A DNA stretch of 14,684 nt, from NCBI GenBank assembly GCA_903837255.1, contig CAILTZ010000702.1, positions 1 to 14,684 on the forward strand, given 5' to 3'. The notes under the pieces were generated by a model. It searched no databases and was not told where the DNA came from. It saw only the letters and a program-made list of their open reading frames with translations. The translations under genes were made by a program, and so were the position numbers. The stretch is from an uncultured Pirellula sp. GTDB lineage: Bacteria; Planctomycetota; Planctomycetia; Pirellulales; Pirellulaceae. Shown piece after piece: positions 1 through 6,973 of the stretch (its first letter is position 1; every line of letters begins with the position of its first letter).

Positions 1-611
1 ACCGGATTGTTTTTGGTTCTGCGCGAGAGGACTTGGATCACTCGACGGATTTCGTTGTCTCGACCGATGACCGGATCGAGTTTGTTCTTCGAGGCTTGAG
101 CGACTAGATCGACGCCGTACTTTTCGAGGGCTTGGAATTTTCCTTCCGGACTTTGGTCGGTAACACGGGCGCTGCCCCTTACGGTTTGCAGACCTTGAAG
201 GATGTCTTTTTCGTTAATGCCAAAAAGTCGCAAAAGTTCCGAGGTGTTTTTGTCCGCCTTGGCGAGACCCAAAAGTAGGTGTTCGGTGCTAACGAATTCG
301 TCCTTCATCCCTTCGGCGGCCGTCGCGGCGGCTTCGAGAGATTTCTGAAGCGAAGCGCCGATGCCGGGTTGTCTGGCGTTGCTGCTACGGGGCAGTCGTT
401 GCAGTTCGCTCGCGGTGCTCGACTGGAGTTTATCGAGTTGTGTGCCAATTTTCTTCAGCAGAGGGACCACGACCCCTGCGGGATCATCCAGCAGGGTTGA
501 GAGCAGGTGCAGGCCTTCGATTTCCGGGTTTCCCTGGGAGGCGGCCAGGGACTGGGCTCCAACGATAGATTCCTGGGCTTTGATGGTCAGTTTATCCATG
601 CGGAATGGCAT
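1..611 (-). CDS. clpB: ClpB disaggregase, N-terminal part (cut by window edge)
   Basis: ATP-dependent cytosolic disaggregase that works with DnaK to resolubilise aggregated proteins. The reverse strand is open from an ATG at 611 to the window edge, about 203 residues. It begins [14 protein letters not shown], the usual ClpB N-terminus, followed by the two Clp-N repeats (about residues 10-150; note [10 protein letters not shown] and STEHLLLGL) and the start of AAA+ domain 1 ([35 protein letters not shown]). The Walker A motif would come directly after the cut, so the ATPase modules lie outside. The start at 611 is preferred over the in-frame ATG at 599 because GGAG lies 8 bases upstream of 611 and because family members start with this extra tetrapeptide. 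It is divergent from aroF. I saw no convincing heat-shock promoter or CIRCE operator upstream. The family call is secure. Confidence 0.96.
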   Translation of the reverse strand, partial: MPFRMDKLTIKAQESIVGAQSLAASQGNPEIEGLHLLSTLLDDPAGVVVPLLKKIGTQLDKLQSSTASELQRLPRSSNARQPGIGASLQKSLEAAATAAEGMKDEFVSTEHLLLGLAKADKNTSELLRLFGINEKDILQGLQTVRGSARVTDQSPEGKFQALEKYGVDLVAQASKNKLDPVIGRDNEIRRVIQVLSRRTKNNP

Positions 612-692
612 CTTGAATTCTCCCTTGAGCGTCTTCTTGGCAGTCGAAAAACCCGACGGGAGGATCTAGATGCAAAACCCAGGCCAAAGCCG

Positions 693-767
693 GTCCGCAG
701 GGAGACTTAGCCAGGAACCGTTTGGGGTTATCTAGGAGATATCCAAGAAATACTTGGCCCTGCGGAC
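693..767. repeat. 75-base element closed by a 10-bp perfect inverted repeat
   Basis: GTCCGCAGGG at 693-702 is the exact reverse complement of CCCTGCGGAC at 758-767, with 55 bases between. Inside are two overlapping small hairpins: GGTTATCT (726-733) with AGATATCC (737-744), 7 of 8 pairs, and CCAAG (743-747) with CTTGG (753-757), perfect with a 5-base loop. The two share bases 743-744, so they compete at that edge. The right arm ends exactly where the candidate -35 box of the aroF leader begins. It could be a structured RNA on either strand, part of the clpB 5' region, or a looped protein-binding site. It does not fit a tRNA. Arms are certain, function unknown. Confidence 0.55.
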
Positions 768-796
768 TTGAAAATCCATGGCCTGTCTCGGATACT
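768..796 (+). promoter_or_regulatory. Candidate sigma70-like promoter for the aroF leader transcript
   Basis: TTGAAA at 768-773 (5 of 6 matches to TTGACA) is followed after exactly 17 bases by GATACT at 791-796 (4 of 6 matches to TATAAT). Standard spacing puts +1 at about 803, one base before the leader-peptide ATG at 804. The position fits an attenuator: transcription would start just upstream of the leader and be decided at the terminator at 928-960. This is a consensus match by eye only. Confidence 0.45.
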
Positions 797-803
797 TGGG
801 GCC

Positions 804-884
804 ATGAAAGCGACGTTTGCCAGAACCCCGCCCGCTCCCTTTTTTGCCGGTTACCGAGGTTTTTACTTCGGGTCTGGCCCTTGA
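804..884 (+). CDS. Phe/Tyr-rich leader peptide of the aroF attenuator (26 aa)
   Basis: A 26-codon reading frame from ATG 804 to TGA 882-884. Seven of 26 residues are aromatic: F5, F13, F14, Y17, F20, Y21 and F22, with FF at 13-14 and FYF at 20-22, near the stop. This is the layout of leader peptides in amino-acid biosynthetic attenuators such as pheL. The gene downstream makes the first committed precursor of Phe, Tyr and Trp. No Trp codon is present, so the predicted signals are charged tRNA-Phe and tRNA-Tyr. There is no good Shine-Dalgarno site, but the predicted transcription start lies at or next to the ATG, suggesting leaderless translation. The frame stays open upstream, so a longer non-ATG version is possible. 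The peptide itself probably has no function beyond pausing ribosomes. Confidence 0.72.
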   Translation: MKATFARTPPAPFFAGYRGFYFGSGP

Positions 885-941
885 GTGCTGTCGGCTGATT
901 TCGGAAGCTTTCGGGATCCAGACAACCAAAACCTCAAGGCC
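876..941 (+). promoter_or_regulatory. Candidate antiterminator pairing of the aroF attenuator
   Basis: GGCCCTTGAG at 876-885 can pair with CTCAAGGCC at 933-941: nine base pairs with one bulged C at 878. The 3' arm overlaps the ascending arm of the terminator, so the two structures exclude each other. The 5' arm spans the leader stop codon (882-884): a ribosome stalled at F20 or Y21 would leave it largely free, while one reaching the stop would cover it. A second copy of terminator sequence, GAGGTTTT at 856-863, lies over the R18-F20 codons and could also pair with 928-935. A further helix, GTCTGG (872-877) with CCAGAC (918-923), would cross the antiterminator and may compete. Pairings are seen; their use is inferred. 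Confidence 0.55.
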
Positions 942-960
942 GATGAACCTTGAGGTTTTT
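928..960 (+). terminator. Intrinsic terminator in the aroF leader
   Basis: A perfect 12-bp inverted repeat: AAAACCTCAAGG (928-939) and CCTTGAGGTTTT (948-959), with an 8-base loop and a run of seven or more T from 956. It points rightward. Because clpB runs the other way, no full-length gene lies upstream for it to end. It sits between the aromatic leader peptide and aroF and so is best read as the terminator arm of an attenuator. The simpler alternative is the end of a small RNA of about 160 bases. Confidence 0.85.
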
Positions 961-1026
961 TTGTTGGTCATTTCGATTCGGCAGTTACAAAACACTTGGT
1001 AGATACCCACACAGAGAACCCAACGC

Positions 1027-2043
1027 ATGATCGTAGTAATGGACCAAAATGCCGCCGACGAGCAGATCGAGAACGTCGCCAAGCGGGTGCAGGAGTTGGG
1101 GCTCAAGGCCCACATTATTCGGGGGACCGAGCGCACGGTCATCGCCGCGGTGGGTGACGAGCGAATAGTCAAGGTCGAGTCGTTTGAGAGTTTCCCGGGT
1201 GTTTCTGAAGTGATGCCGATTTTGGCACCTTACAAGATGGCCTCGAAGGAGCTCAAGAGCGAGTCGACTCAGGTCAAGGTTCGGGATTTCCGCGCGGGTC
1301 GAGGAGCCGTGGGAGTCATCGGTGGACCTTGCTCGGTCGAGAGCGAGCAGCAGATCATCGCATGTGCCAAGGCGGTCAAGGCTGCCGGCGGCACGGCACT
1401 GCGAGGCGGGGCGTTCAAGCCTCGCACGAGCCCTTATTCGTTTCAAGGGATGAAAGAGGATGGTTTAAAGCTCCTGGATTTAGCTAGGCAGGAAACCGGG
1501 CTTGCGGTCGTCACCGAAGTCATGAGCACCGAGGATGTGCCGCTTGTGGCCAAGTATGCGGATGTTTTGCAAATCGGTGCACGGAATATGCAGAACTATC
1601 GACTTCTCGAAGCGGTGGGGCGGTCGGGTCGAGCCGTGCTTCTCAAGCGTGGTCCGAGCGCTTCGATCGAAGAGTGGCTACTGGCTGCCGAATACATACT
1701 CAACGAGGGGAATCCCGACGTGATGCTCTGCGAGCGAGGGATTCGCACGTTTGAGACCCATACCCGGTTTACCTTGCCCTTGGCCAGTGTGCCGTATTTG
1801 CATCGCAAAACCCATTTGCCGGTGATTGTCGATCCGAGTCACGGCACGGGGCATTCGTACTTGGTGGTAGATATGGCCGCTGCGAGCGTCGCTGCCGGTG
1901 CCGATGGATTGATCGTAGAGATGCATCCGAATCCAGAAAAAGCGATGAGCGACGGTTATCAGTCCCTAGATTTTGGCCAGTTCCAAGAGATGGTGGATCG
2001 CTGTGATGTTATCGCAAAAGCTTTAGGAAAAACGTTCGGTTGA
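1027..2043 (+). CDS. aroF: 3-deoxy-7-phosphoheptulonate synthase (DAHP synthase), type I-beta
   Basis: Condenses phosphoenolpyruvate and erythrose 4-phosphate to DAHP, the first step of the shikimate pathway, in the cytosol. 338 residues, the same length as the Thermotoga maritima enzyme. Residues 1-70 form the ferredoxin-like regulatory domain (MIVV start, ERTVIAAVGD), which in that family binds Tyr/Phe for feedback inhibition. The TIM barrel follows, with IGGPCSVES (C102), KPRTSPYSFQG, QIGARNMQN, LLKRG, CERGIRTFE, VDPSHGTGHS (H272) and the late acidic residues E298 and D309. C102, H272, E298 and D309 match the metal ligands of the family in number and context. Its ribosome-binding site is weak. 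It heads a likely operon with bpt (3-base gap) and appears controlled by the upstream attenuator. The call is secure. Confidence 0.97.
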   Translation: MIVVMDQNAADEQIENVAKRVQELGLKAHIIRGTERTVIAAVGDERIVKVESFESFPGVSEVMPILAPYKMASKELKSESTQVKVRDFRAGRGAVGVIGGPCSVESEQQIIACAKAVKAAGGTALRGGAFKPRTSPYSFQGMKEDGLKLLDLARQETGLAVVTEVMSTEDVPLVAKYADVLQIGARNMQNYRLLEAVGRSGRAVLLKRGPSASIEEWLLAAEYILNEGNPDVMLCERGIRTFETHTRFTLPLASVPYLHRKTHLPVIVDPSHGTGHSYLVVDMAAASVAAGADGLIVEMHPNPEKAMSDGYQSLDFGQFQEMVDRCDVIAKALGKTFG

Positions 2044-2046
2044 TCC

Positions 2047-2784
2047 ATGCAGGACATGACCCAGCATCGAACTCCCATCAGCTTGCCCATTCTCACTGTC
2101 ATCGACAATGAGCATCCTTGTTCGTATTTGCCGAACCGGACCGCTCGCATGCCGCTGATCATTCCCGAGCGGTTGGTCAACACCGATGAGTTTGACGTGA
2201 TGCTGGCTCAGGGGCTGCGACGATCGGGTCGGTTTGCTTACTACACCGCTTGTGATGGTTGCCAAGCTTGCAAGCCGATCCGGATCGAGGTAGCGAAGTT
2301 TCGCTGGAGTGAATCCTGGCGCCGGATTCTCAACCGCGGGGATCGCATGCTGCGTATGGAGGTTGGACCTCCTGAGTACTCCGACGAGCGGCTCAAGCTC
2401 TTTAATCTCCACCGAGGCGTTCGCGATTTGTCCAACGGGGATGGCGATTACGGGCCTTACGACTACGAAGGGTTTCTGGTCGATTCGTGCTGCGAGTCGA
2501 CCTTGGAGTTGCGTTACTATTTAGAAGGCTCGCTGGTCGCCCTGACGGTCATCGATGTCGGGACACTTTCAATTTCCGCTGTCTATACCTATTTCGACCC
2601 GGCTCAGAGCAAACTATCCTTGGGTTCCTACTCGGTTCTCAAGCAGATACAGCTTGCCCAAAACACCGACTTGCGCTGGGTCTACCTAGGACTGTATGTC
2701 GAGCAGAATTCGCACTTGAATTACAAGGCTCGGTTCAAGCCCCAAGAGCGTTACATCGATTCGGCTTGGGTCGAATTCCCCTGA
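2047..2784 (+). CDS. bpt: Aspartate/glutamate leucyltransferase or arginyl-tRNA-protein transferase
   Basis: Transfers an amino acid from aminoacyl-tRNA to the N-terminus of proteins beginning with acidic residues, marking them for ClpS/ClpAP-type degradation (N-degron pathway). 245 residues, normal for bacterial Bpt. The ATE N-terminal domain shows PCSYLPNRTARMPL (C25) and the triplet ACDGCQAC (C69, C72, C75), the conserved cysteine set. The ATE C-terminal domain includes YDYEGFLVDS, YFDPAQSKLSLGSYSVLKQI, WVYLGLYVE and NYKARFKP. Sequence alone does not tell me whether the donor is Leu or Arg; Bpt enzymes normally use Leu. It follows aroF after 3 bases. An ATG four codons in (2056) is an alternative start. 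The link to aromatic synthesis is not obvious and may only be co-transcription. Confidence 0.93.
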   Translation: MQDMTQHRTPISLPILTVIDNEHPCSYLPNRTARMPLIIPERLVNTDEFDVMLAQGLRRSGRFAYYTACDGCQACKPIRIEVAKFRWSESWRRILNRGDRMLRMEVGPPEYSDERLKLFNLHRGVRDLSNGDGDYGPYDYEGFLVDSCCESTLELRYYLEGSLVALTVIDVGTLSISAVYTYFDPAQSKLSLGSYSVLKQIQLAQNTDLRWVYLGLYVEQNSHLNYKARFKPQERYIDSAWVEFP

Positions 2785-2820
2785 GAGTTTTTCCTTGGAC
2801 CCCTCCTGTGATCCTGCGAA

Positions 2821-4317
2821 ATGAATGACCAGAACGAAAAGACCGATCGCAAGCCCAAGCCTCTTTTTCGTCGCTGGTCGACTTGGTTCCTCTTGGGACT
2901 CCTGGGCCTGATCGCTCTGGTCGGTTCAATCCCGACGATCATGGGTTCCAAGTGGCTCTATCAGCGGCTCGTCGATCAACTGGCCATCGAAGGCTTTCGA
3001 TTGAAAGTCGACTCAGCCCAGTTCGCTTGGTTTCGCCCGCTGTCAATCCACGGTATTGAGCTTGAACAAGTCGATGCGCCGCAGAAGGCTCGGAGCTTGC
3101 TCTCGATCGATTCGATCGCCTCGAATCGATCCTTGATGGGGTATCTGCTTTACGGACGAGATCTCGGGCGCGTGACGATCCACAATCCCAAGCTCGATAT
3201 CGAGCTGCTCGAGAATTCCTCGAACCTGGAAAAGCTTGCTCGGTCGATCGAAAACTCTTCGCTTGCTTCCAAGCCAGGCTCGGCCAAGAGCAAACCCAAG
3301 CTTGATGTCCAGGTCGTGGTCAAGGATCTGACAGTTGCGGTCCGAAGGCAGGAGACGGGTCAAGATCTTTTGGTCATCCCGCCGGTCGATTTGGATTTGA
3401 GATACTTGGCTCTGGATGGGAATGCGAGGTTGGAATTCGCACCGACGCAGCTATTGGATCGAGTCGAGGTGACTCAGGAATTGGTTCGCCTGGGGCTCGG
3501 ACGCGCCGTGCCGCTCCTGTCCAAATCGGCGTGGTTCGATGGGCGCGTTTCGCTGCACGTCGACAAGTTGGAGATTCCGCTCGACCAACCTCTGTATGCC
3601 AAAGGCCGAGCCGAACTGGCTTTGCACGAAGTCCGCAGTGGGCCTTCGGAACCCATCGTGGTGAACATCATCGATATGATCTCGCGACTTCGAAAGACCG
3701 AGATCCCGCAGGAGTTGGTTTTCATCGATGGATCGATCATCCAAGTCCGGTTGGCCGACGGGCGGGTGGAGCATCAAGGCGTGCAAGTTGGATTTCCCAA
3801 GGTCGATCAGCGGCTGCAGCTTTCGAGTGCCGGGACAGTGGGCTTGGTCGACCGGGAGCTCAACGTTGGGCTGGGCATACCGGTCCCCTTGGAGATGCTT
3901 GCACGTCGCGAGTCGGTTCAGCAGATCGGGGTCCCGCAAGTGACCTTGCCGATTCGAGGGACGATCGATTCACCGTTTGTTGATTGGAAGGCTCTGCGCG
4001 GGGACTCGGCCGATCTGCTCTCGCTCGTGGGCGCCGCGCTTGGGGATGAAGCCCCTGGTACAGCGGCTTTGATCGACATGGCCAGCGGAGTTGCCGGTGG
4101 CAAGGCCGACGAGGCGATCGGTGCGGCGGTCGATTTGATCAAAGAGCTCCGGCAGCGGCGGCTCGATCGCAAGTCACGTTCCAGCGGCGATGCCGAATCG
4201 GGGGTGTTGCAACCGATCGATGAATCCAAAGAGGAGACATCTAAGCCGCAAGCACCCAGGCGACCTTTGAGAGACGCGCTGAAGAATATCCTCGGCGGGA
4301 GTCCTTCTGGGGGCTGA
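2821..4317 (+). CDS. AsmA-like membrane-anchored envelope protein
   Basis: 498 residues. A short basic cytosolic N-terminus (1-20) leads into one transmembrane helix (about 21-41, WFLLGLLGLIALVG) and then a long beta-rich region. Sequences such as GFRLKVDSAQFAWFRPLSIHGIELEQ and GRDLGRVTIHNPKLDIEL are the pattern of AsmA/DUF748/TamB-like proteins, which form long grooves linked to lipid or outer-membrane traffic. A later stretch (about 330-400: LQLSSAGTVGLVDRELNVGL, LPIRGTIDSPFVDW) resembles the C-terminal AsmA motif. The last 65 residues are charged, low-complexity and probably disordered. It starts 36 bases after bpt without a clear ribosome-binding site and ends 16 bases from the convergent phosphoesterase gene. 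The broad family is likely; the role is inferred. Confidence 0.7.
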   Translation: MNDQNEKTDRKPKPLFRRWSTWFLLGLLGLIALVGSIPTIMGSKWLYQRLVDQLAIEGFRLKVDSAQFAWFRPLSIHGIELEQVDAPQKARSLLSIDSIASNRSLMGYLLYGRDLGRVTIHNPKLDIELLENSSNLEKLARSIENSSLASKPGSAKSKPKLDVQVVVKDLTVAVRRQETGQDLLVIPPVDLDLRYLALDGNARLEFAPTQLLDRVEVTQELVRLGLGRAVPLLSKSAWFDGRVSLHVDKLEIPLDQPLYAKGRAELALHEVRSGPSEPIVVNIIDMISRLRKTEIPQELVFIDGSIIQVRLADGRVEHQGVQVGFPKVDQRLQLSSAGTVGLVDRELNVGLGIPVPLEMLARRESVQQIGVPQVTLPIRGTIDSPFVDWKALRGDSADLLSLVGAALGDEAPGTAALIDMASGVAGGKADEAIGAAVDLIKELRQRRLDRKSRSSGDAESGVLQPIDESKEETSKPQAPRRPLRDALKNILGGSPSGG

Positions 4318-4333
4318 GTCCGACTCAATATGA

Positions 4334-6973
4334 CTACTCGTCGTGTTTGCCTTCCCCAGCCTCTTCTTTTTCGTCCTCATCCTCCTCTTCTTCTTCTTCT
4401 TCTTCCTCGGCTTTGGCAAAGACAAATGCGGCGCGGATCGGAGCAGGCATCGGGCTCTGGGCGCCTCGGACACTTCGCCAAACGATGTCGTTTAAGATCA
4501 GATCGTCGGCAGCGTCGGGAATCGAAAAGTCCATTTCCTGGGAAATGCCTGAGCCCCAAGCCAGAGCTTGGTTCGTCGCGTTGATGTCGACCTGCGGAGC
4601 CAGGGCCTCGTAACGGGTAACATCCGGCGTGGGTTGGAAGGCATTAAACATGGGCCGTGCAGCTGCGTCGAACTGGGTCATCGGTTCGACTCCCAGGATC
4701 AACTCCATGGTTCGAAGCATGCTCGAGGTCGAGTACATCGTCGAGTCGACCGACCCGCGACGAATGTAGGGGCTGATCGCCAGTGCCACCGAGCGGTGAG
4801 CATCGACGTGGTCGCTACCGTTTTGCACGTCGTCTTGGATGACGAAGATCGCGCATTGGGGCCAGAACTTGCTCTTGGTGATCGCCTCGACCACTTTTCC
4901 GAGAGCCGCATCGTTCTGGGCGACCATGGCCGTGGGGGTCAGTTTTCCGACTCGGGTACCAGCGGTATGATCGTTGGGCAAGTGCATCGTGATGAAGCTT
5001 GGGAGATTGTCCTCGGCTTCGAACTGTTTGAGTCGTTTGATAAAGGACTCAGCGCGGTCCAAGTCGCTATAGTCCAAGTCATAGGAGCGGTAGTTAGGAT
5101 CGAAGTGGCCTTCAAGGACCGGGATCTTAGCCCGCGAAGGTTCGCCAGGCTTGGATCCATTGGCGATGAACTCGCCGAAGCTGAAGTAGGACTTGCCCGC
5201 CTCGGCGCACTTGCCCCAGAGGTATCCGCTCGTGGGTTGACCGATCTTCGTAGCACCTTCGGCTGGATAAGTTAGTTTACCGCGACTCTTTCCGTAGGTC
5301 AGAGGCCAAGTCTTTTCTACGAAGTCGTTTGCATAGGCCGCCATGGTCCATTCGTGACCATCGGCGCTGACTTCGCCATCGACGTAGAAATTATCCAGCA
5401 GGGTGAATTGGTTGGCCAAAGCGTGTTGGTTGGGAGTGACTTGCTGGCCGAAGATGCACAGGGCTGAATCGCCGTTGCCTTTGGCGATGTCCCCGAAGAT
5501 TTGGTCGTAGGTTCGGTTCTCTTTGATGATGTAAAAGCAATGTTTGATGGGGCTTGGATCACCGACCTTGGCCGGGATCGGATTGTTATCGCTGCGTCCT
5601 GCGGTGTCGACCTTTGAGTCGGCTTGCAAGGGTGCTGAAAGAAATGCCAACCGGGTCATCGAGGCGAGTTCCTCGGGGCTTGGGGTTGGGATCGCGCTGA
5701 GGGAGCCTTGGAAAAGGCCTCCGATGTATTCGGTTAGATTCCTTGGGGCGGCTCTGGTGGGGTTGGGTCCGTATCGGTTGTCTTTGCTGGACATCCCTTT
5801 GCCGTTGGTCACAAAAATCTGTTCACCGTTCTTCGAGAACTTGACGTTGGTTGGATACCAGCCGACGGGAATGAATCCCAGGGAGCGAGACTTCTTTGGC
5901 TCGGACAAATCGAACAGGGCGATGTTGTTGTTGCACGAATTGACCGCGACCAGGACTCTCTCGTCAGGGGACAGGGCGATGGCCGATGGAGTGCTACCGT
6001 TCTTTGCTGCTGGATAGAGGGCCGTGGCCAGGACCTCTTGGAGTTCGCCCGATGCTCGATCGAAGATCGCGACGCTGTTTTCGTCCGAGCATGCCACAGC
6101 GAGTCGATTGGTCGATTCCAGAAGCAGCATTTCCGTCGGGTGGGATTTGGTCTTCCAGGTGGCTTCGATTTTCCAGGTTTCCAGATCGATCACTGCGATC
6201 TCGGCGCGGCCCCAGAGACTCACGTAGAGCTTCTTGTTTTTGGGGTCCTCCAGGAGTGCGTAAGGGTAGCTTTGTTCCGGTAGAGCGAGAATTTCGGCAG
6301 ACACGATATCGCTAGTCGCAAGGTCGGCGGGAACGGCGCCGGCAGGCACAGGGTCGGTTTTTGTCGACTCGGTCTTGGAGAGGGCGGAGCTACCCGGAAT
6401 GCTCATCGGATTGCGGATCCGTTTGACTGAGTTTCCCAACAGACCGCAAGCGTAGAGATTTTGGCTGTCCTGGGACAGCAGTACTCCAGAGACAACGAAC
6501 TTGTCGGTCTTGGTCGCCAGGGTAAGGATTTTTGGAGGGCTGAGGAAACCTTGGTTGTAAGGATAGACATAGACCCTTTCGTCTTCGCCTCCTGAGGCGA
6601 GGATGAATTTTCCGTCGGCGCTAAAGCTCAAGCCGTAGAAGGACTGTGGGATCGGGGTACGGGTGATCTTGTTGAGGGTTTTCGGTTCGATCGTGATGAT
6701 CTCATGTTCACCATACCCGCTGTGGAGGATGGCCAGTTCGTTGCTCGATGGGCTAGCAAGCATGTGCACGGGGAAATCCCCAAGGGTTGTTTGTTTGCCT
6801 TGGGCGTTGATCGTCCAGCCGTTTGGCAGTAGGACGCTACCTGAGGCTTTCAATCCCGGGAGTTTGGCAAGCGGGTTGTCTTTGTCGGGAGTCTCTTGGG
6901 CCAAGGCTCCGGGGAGGTTTGCGGCCAACGCAAAGAGCAAAGCGATGGAAGCGGTTCGTCGAGATTTGGACAT
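4334..6973 (-). CDS. Exported YncE-like beta-propeller / alkaline-phosphatase-superfamily phosphoesterase
   Basis: 879 residues. The signal peptide is MSKSRRTASIALLFALAAN onward with likely cleavage after ALA (residue 25), so it acts outside the cytoplasm. Residues about 40-450 are a YVTN/YncE-type propeller: repeated units such as KKLYVSLWGRAEIAVIDLET, SPDERVLVAVNSCNNNIALFD and FSKNGEQIFVTNGKG. From about 478 comes a phosphoesterase domain of the PF04185 kind: ENRTYDQIFGD (485-495), LLDNFYVDGEVSADGHEW, TMHLPNDHTAG, and QDDVQNGSDHVDAHR (713-727), whose Asp and His residues are likely metal ligands. This two-domain layout is known in bacteria as a bifunctional YncE/alkaline phosphatase family protein; the natural substrate is unknown. 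The C-terminus is strongly acidic, with nine Glu at 856-864. Single gene, convergent with the AsmA-like gene; the ribosome-binding site is weak. Confidence 0.88.
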   Translation of the reverse strand: MSKSRRTASIALLFALAANLPGALAQETPDKDNPLAKLPGLKASGSVLLPNGWTINAQGKQTTLGDFPVHMLASPSSNELAILHSGYGEHEIITIEPKTLNKITRTPIPQSFYGLSFSADGKFILASGGEDERVYVYPYNQGFLSPPKILTLATKTDKFVVSGVLLSQDSQNLYACGLLGNSVKRIRNPMSIPGSSALSKTESTKTDPVPAGAVPADLATSDIVSAEILALPEQSYPYALLEDPKNKKLYVSLWGRAEIAVIDLETWKIEATWKTKSHPTEMLLLESTNRLAVACSDENSVAIFDRASGELQEVLATALYPAAKNGSTPSAIALSPDERVLVAVNSCNNNIALFDLSEPKKSRSLGFIPVGWYPTNVKFSKNGEQIFVTNGKGMSSKDNRYGPNPTRAAPRNLTEYIGGLFQGSLSAIPTPSPEELASMTRLAFLSAPLQADSKVDTAGRSDNNPIPAKVGDPSPIKHCFYIIKENRTYDQIFGDIAKGNGDSALCIFGQQVTPNQHALANQFTLLDNFYVDGEVSADGHEWTMAAYANDFVEKTWPLTYGKSRGKLTYPAEGATKIGQPTSGYLWGKCAEAGKSYFSFGEFIANGSKPGEPSRAKIPVLEGHFDPNYRSYDLDYSDLDRAESFIKRLKQFEAEDNLPSFITMHLPNDHTAGTRVGKLTPTAMVAQNDAALGKVVEAITKSKFWPQCAIFVIQDDVQNGSDHVDAHRSVALAISPYIRRGSVDSTMYSTSSMLRTMELILGVEPMTQFDAAARPMFNAFQPTPDVTRYEALAPQVDINATNQALAWGSGISQEMDFSIPDAADDLILNDIVWRSVRGAQSPMPAPIRAAFVFAKAEEEEEEEEEDEDEKEEAGEGKHDE
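4382..4408 (-). repeat. Glu-codon microsatellite in the phosphoesterase tail
   Basis: Nine consecutive Glu codons on the reverse strand, of which six in a row are GAA (4388-4405). This triplet repeat encodes most of the acidic C-terminal run and could change length by slippage without breaking the frame. Confidence 0.9.

Larger units (their letters stand above)
612..1026. other. clpB-aroF divergent intergenic region (415 bases)
   Basis: This gap separates leftward clpB from rightward aroF. From left to right it holds the clpB ribosome-binding site, a 75-base inverted-repeat element (693-767), a sigma70-like promoter (768-796), an aromatic-rich leader peptide (804-884), antiterminator pairing segments (876-885 with 933-941), an intrinsic terminator (928-960), and about 66 bases of untranslated sequence before the aroF ATG. 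I could not assign a clpB promoter with any confidence. Confidence 0.8.

Noticed and set aside
693..767. A tRNA-sized (75 base) element with a closing stem
   Set aside because: On neither strand is there a T-arm with TTC, a D-arm or a 7-base anticodon loop in place; the internal hairpins do not form a cloverleaf.
878..905. GAGTGCTG, half of a CIRCE (HrcA) operator for clpB
   Set aside because: The partner half TTAGCACTC is missing at the needed 9-base spacing, and it lies far from the clpB start.
817..1002. A 61-codon forward frame running through the terminator
   Set aside because: It is out of frame with the aromatic leader, reads through the hairpin and T run, and its sequence resembles no protein I know.
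612..1026. T-box or amino-acid riboswitch before aroF
   Set aside because: No AGGGTGGNACCGCG T-box motif or known aptamer core was found; the aromatic leader frame explains the terminator better.
732..1172. A 146-codon reverse frame across the aroF leader and gene start
   Set aside because: It overlaps the well-supported aroF start and the terminator and has no plausible protein features; a shadow frame.
2821..4317. Many GATCG/CGATCG words as a repeat or binding-site array
   Set aside because: They fall in phase with Asp/Ile/Arg/Ser codons across all genes and look like codon preference.
4315..4327. Small hairpin TGAGT-CCG-ACTCA between convergent genes as a terminator
   Set aside because: Only five base pairs and no T run on either strand; it overlaps the stop codon of the AsmA-like gene.
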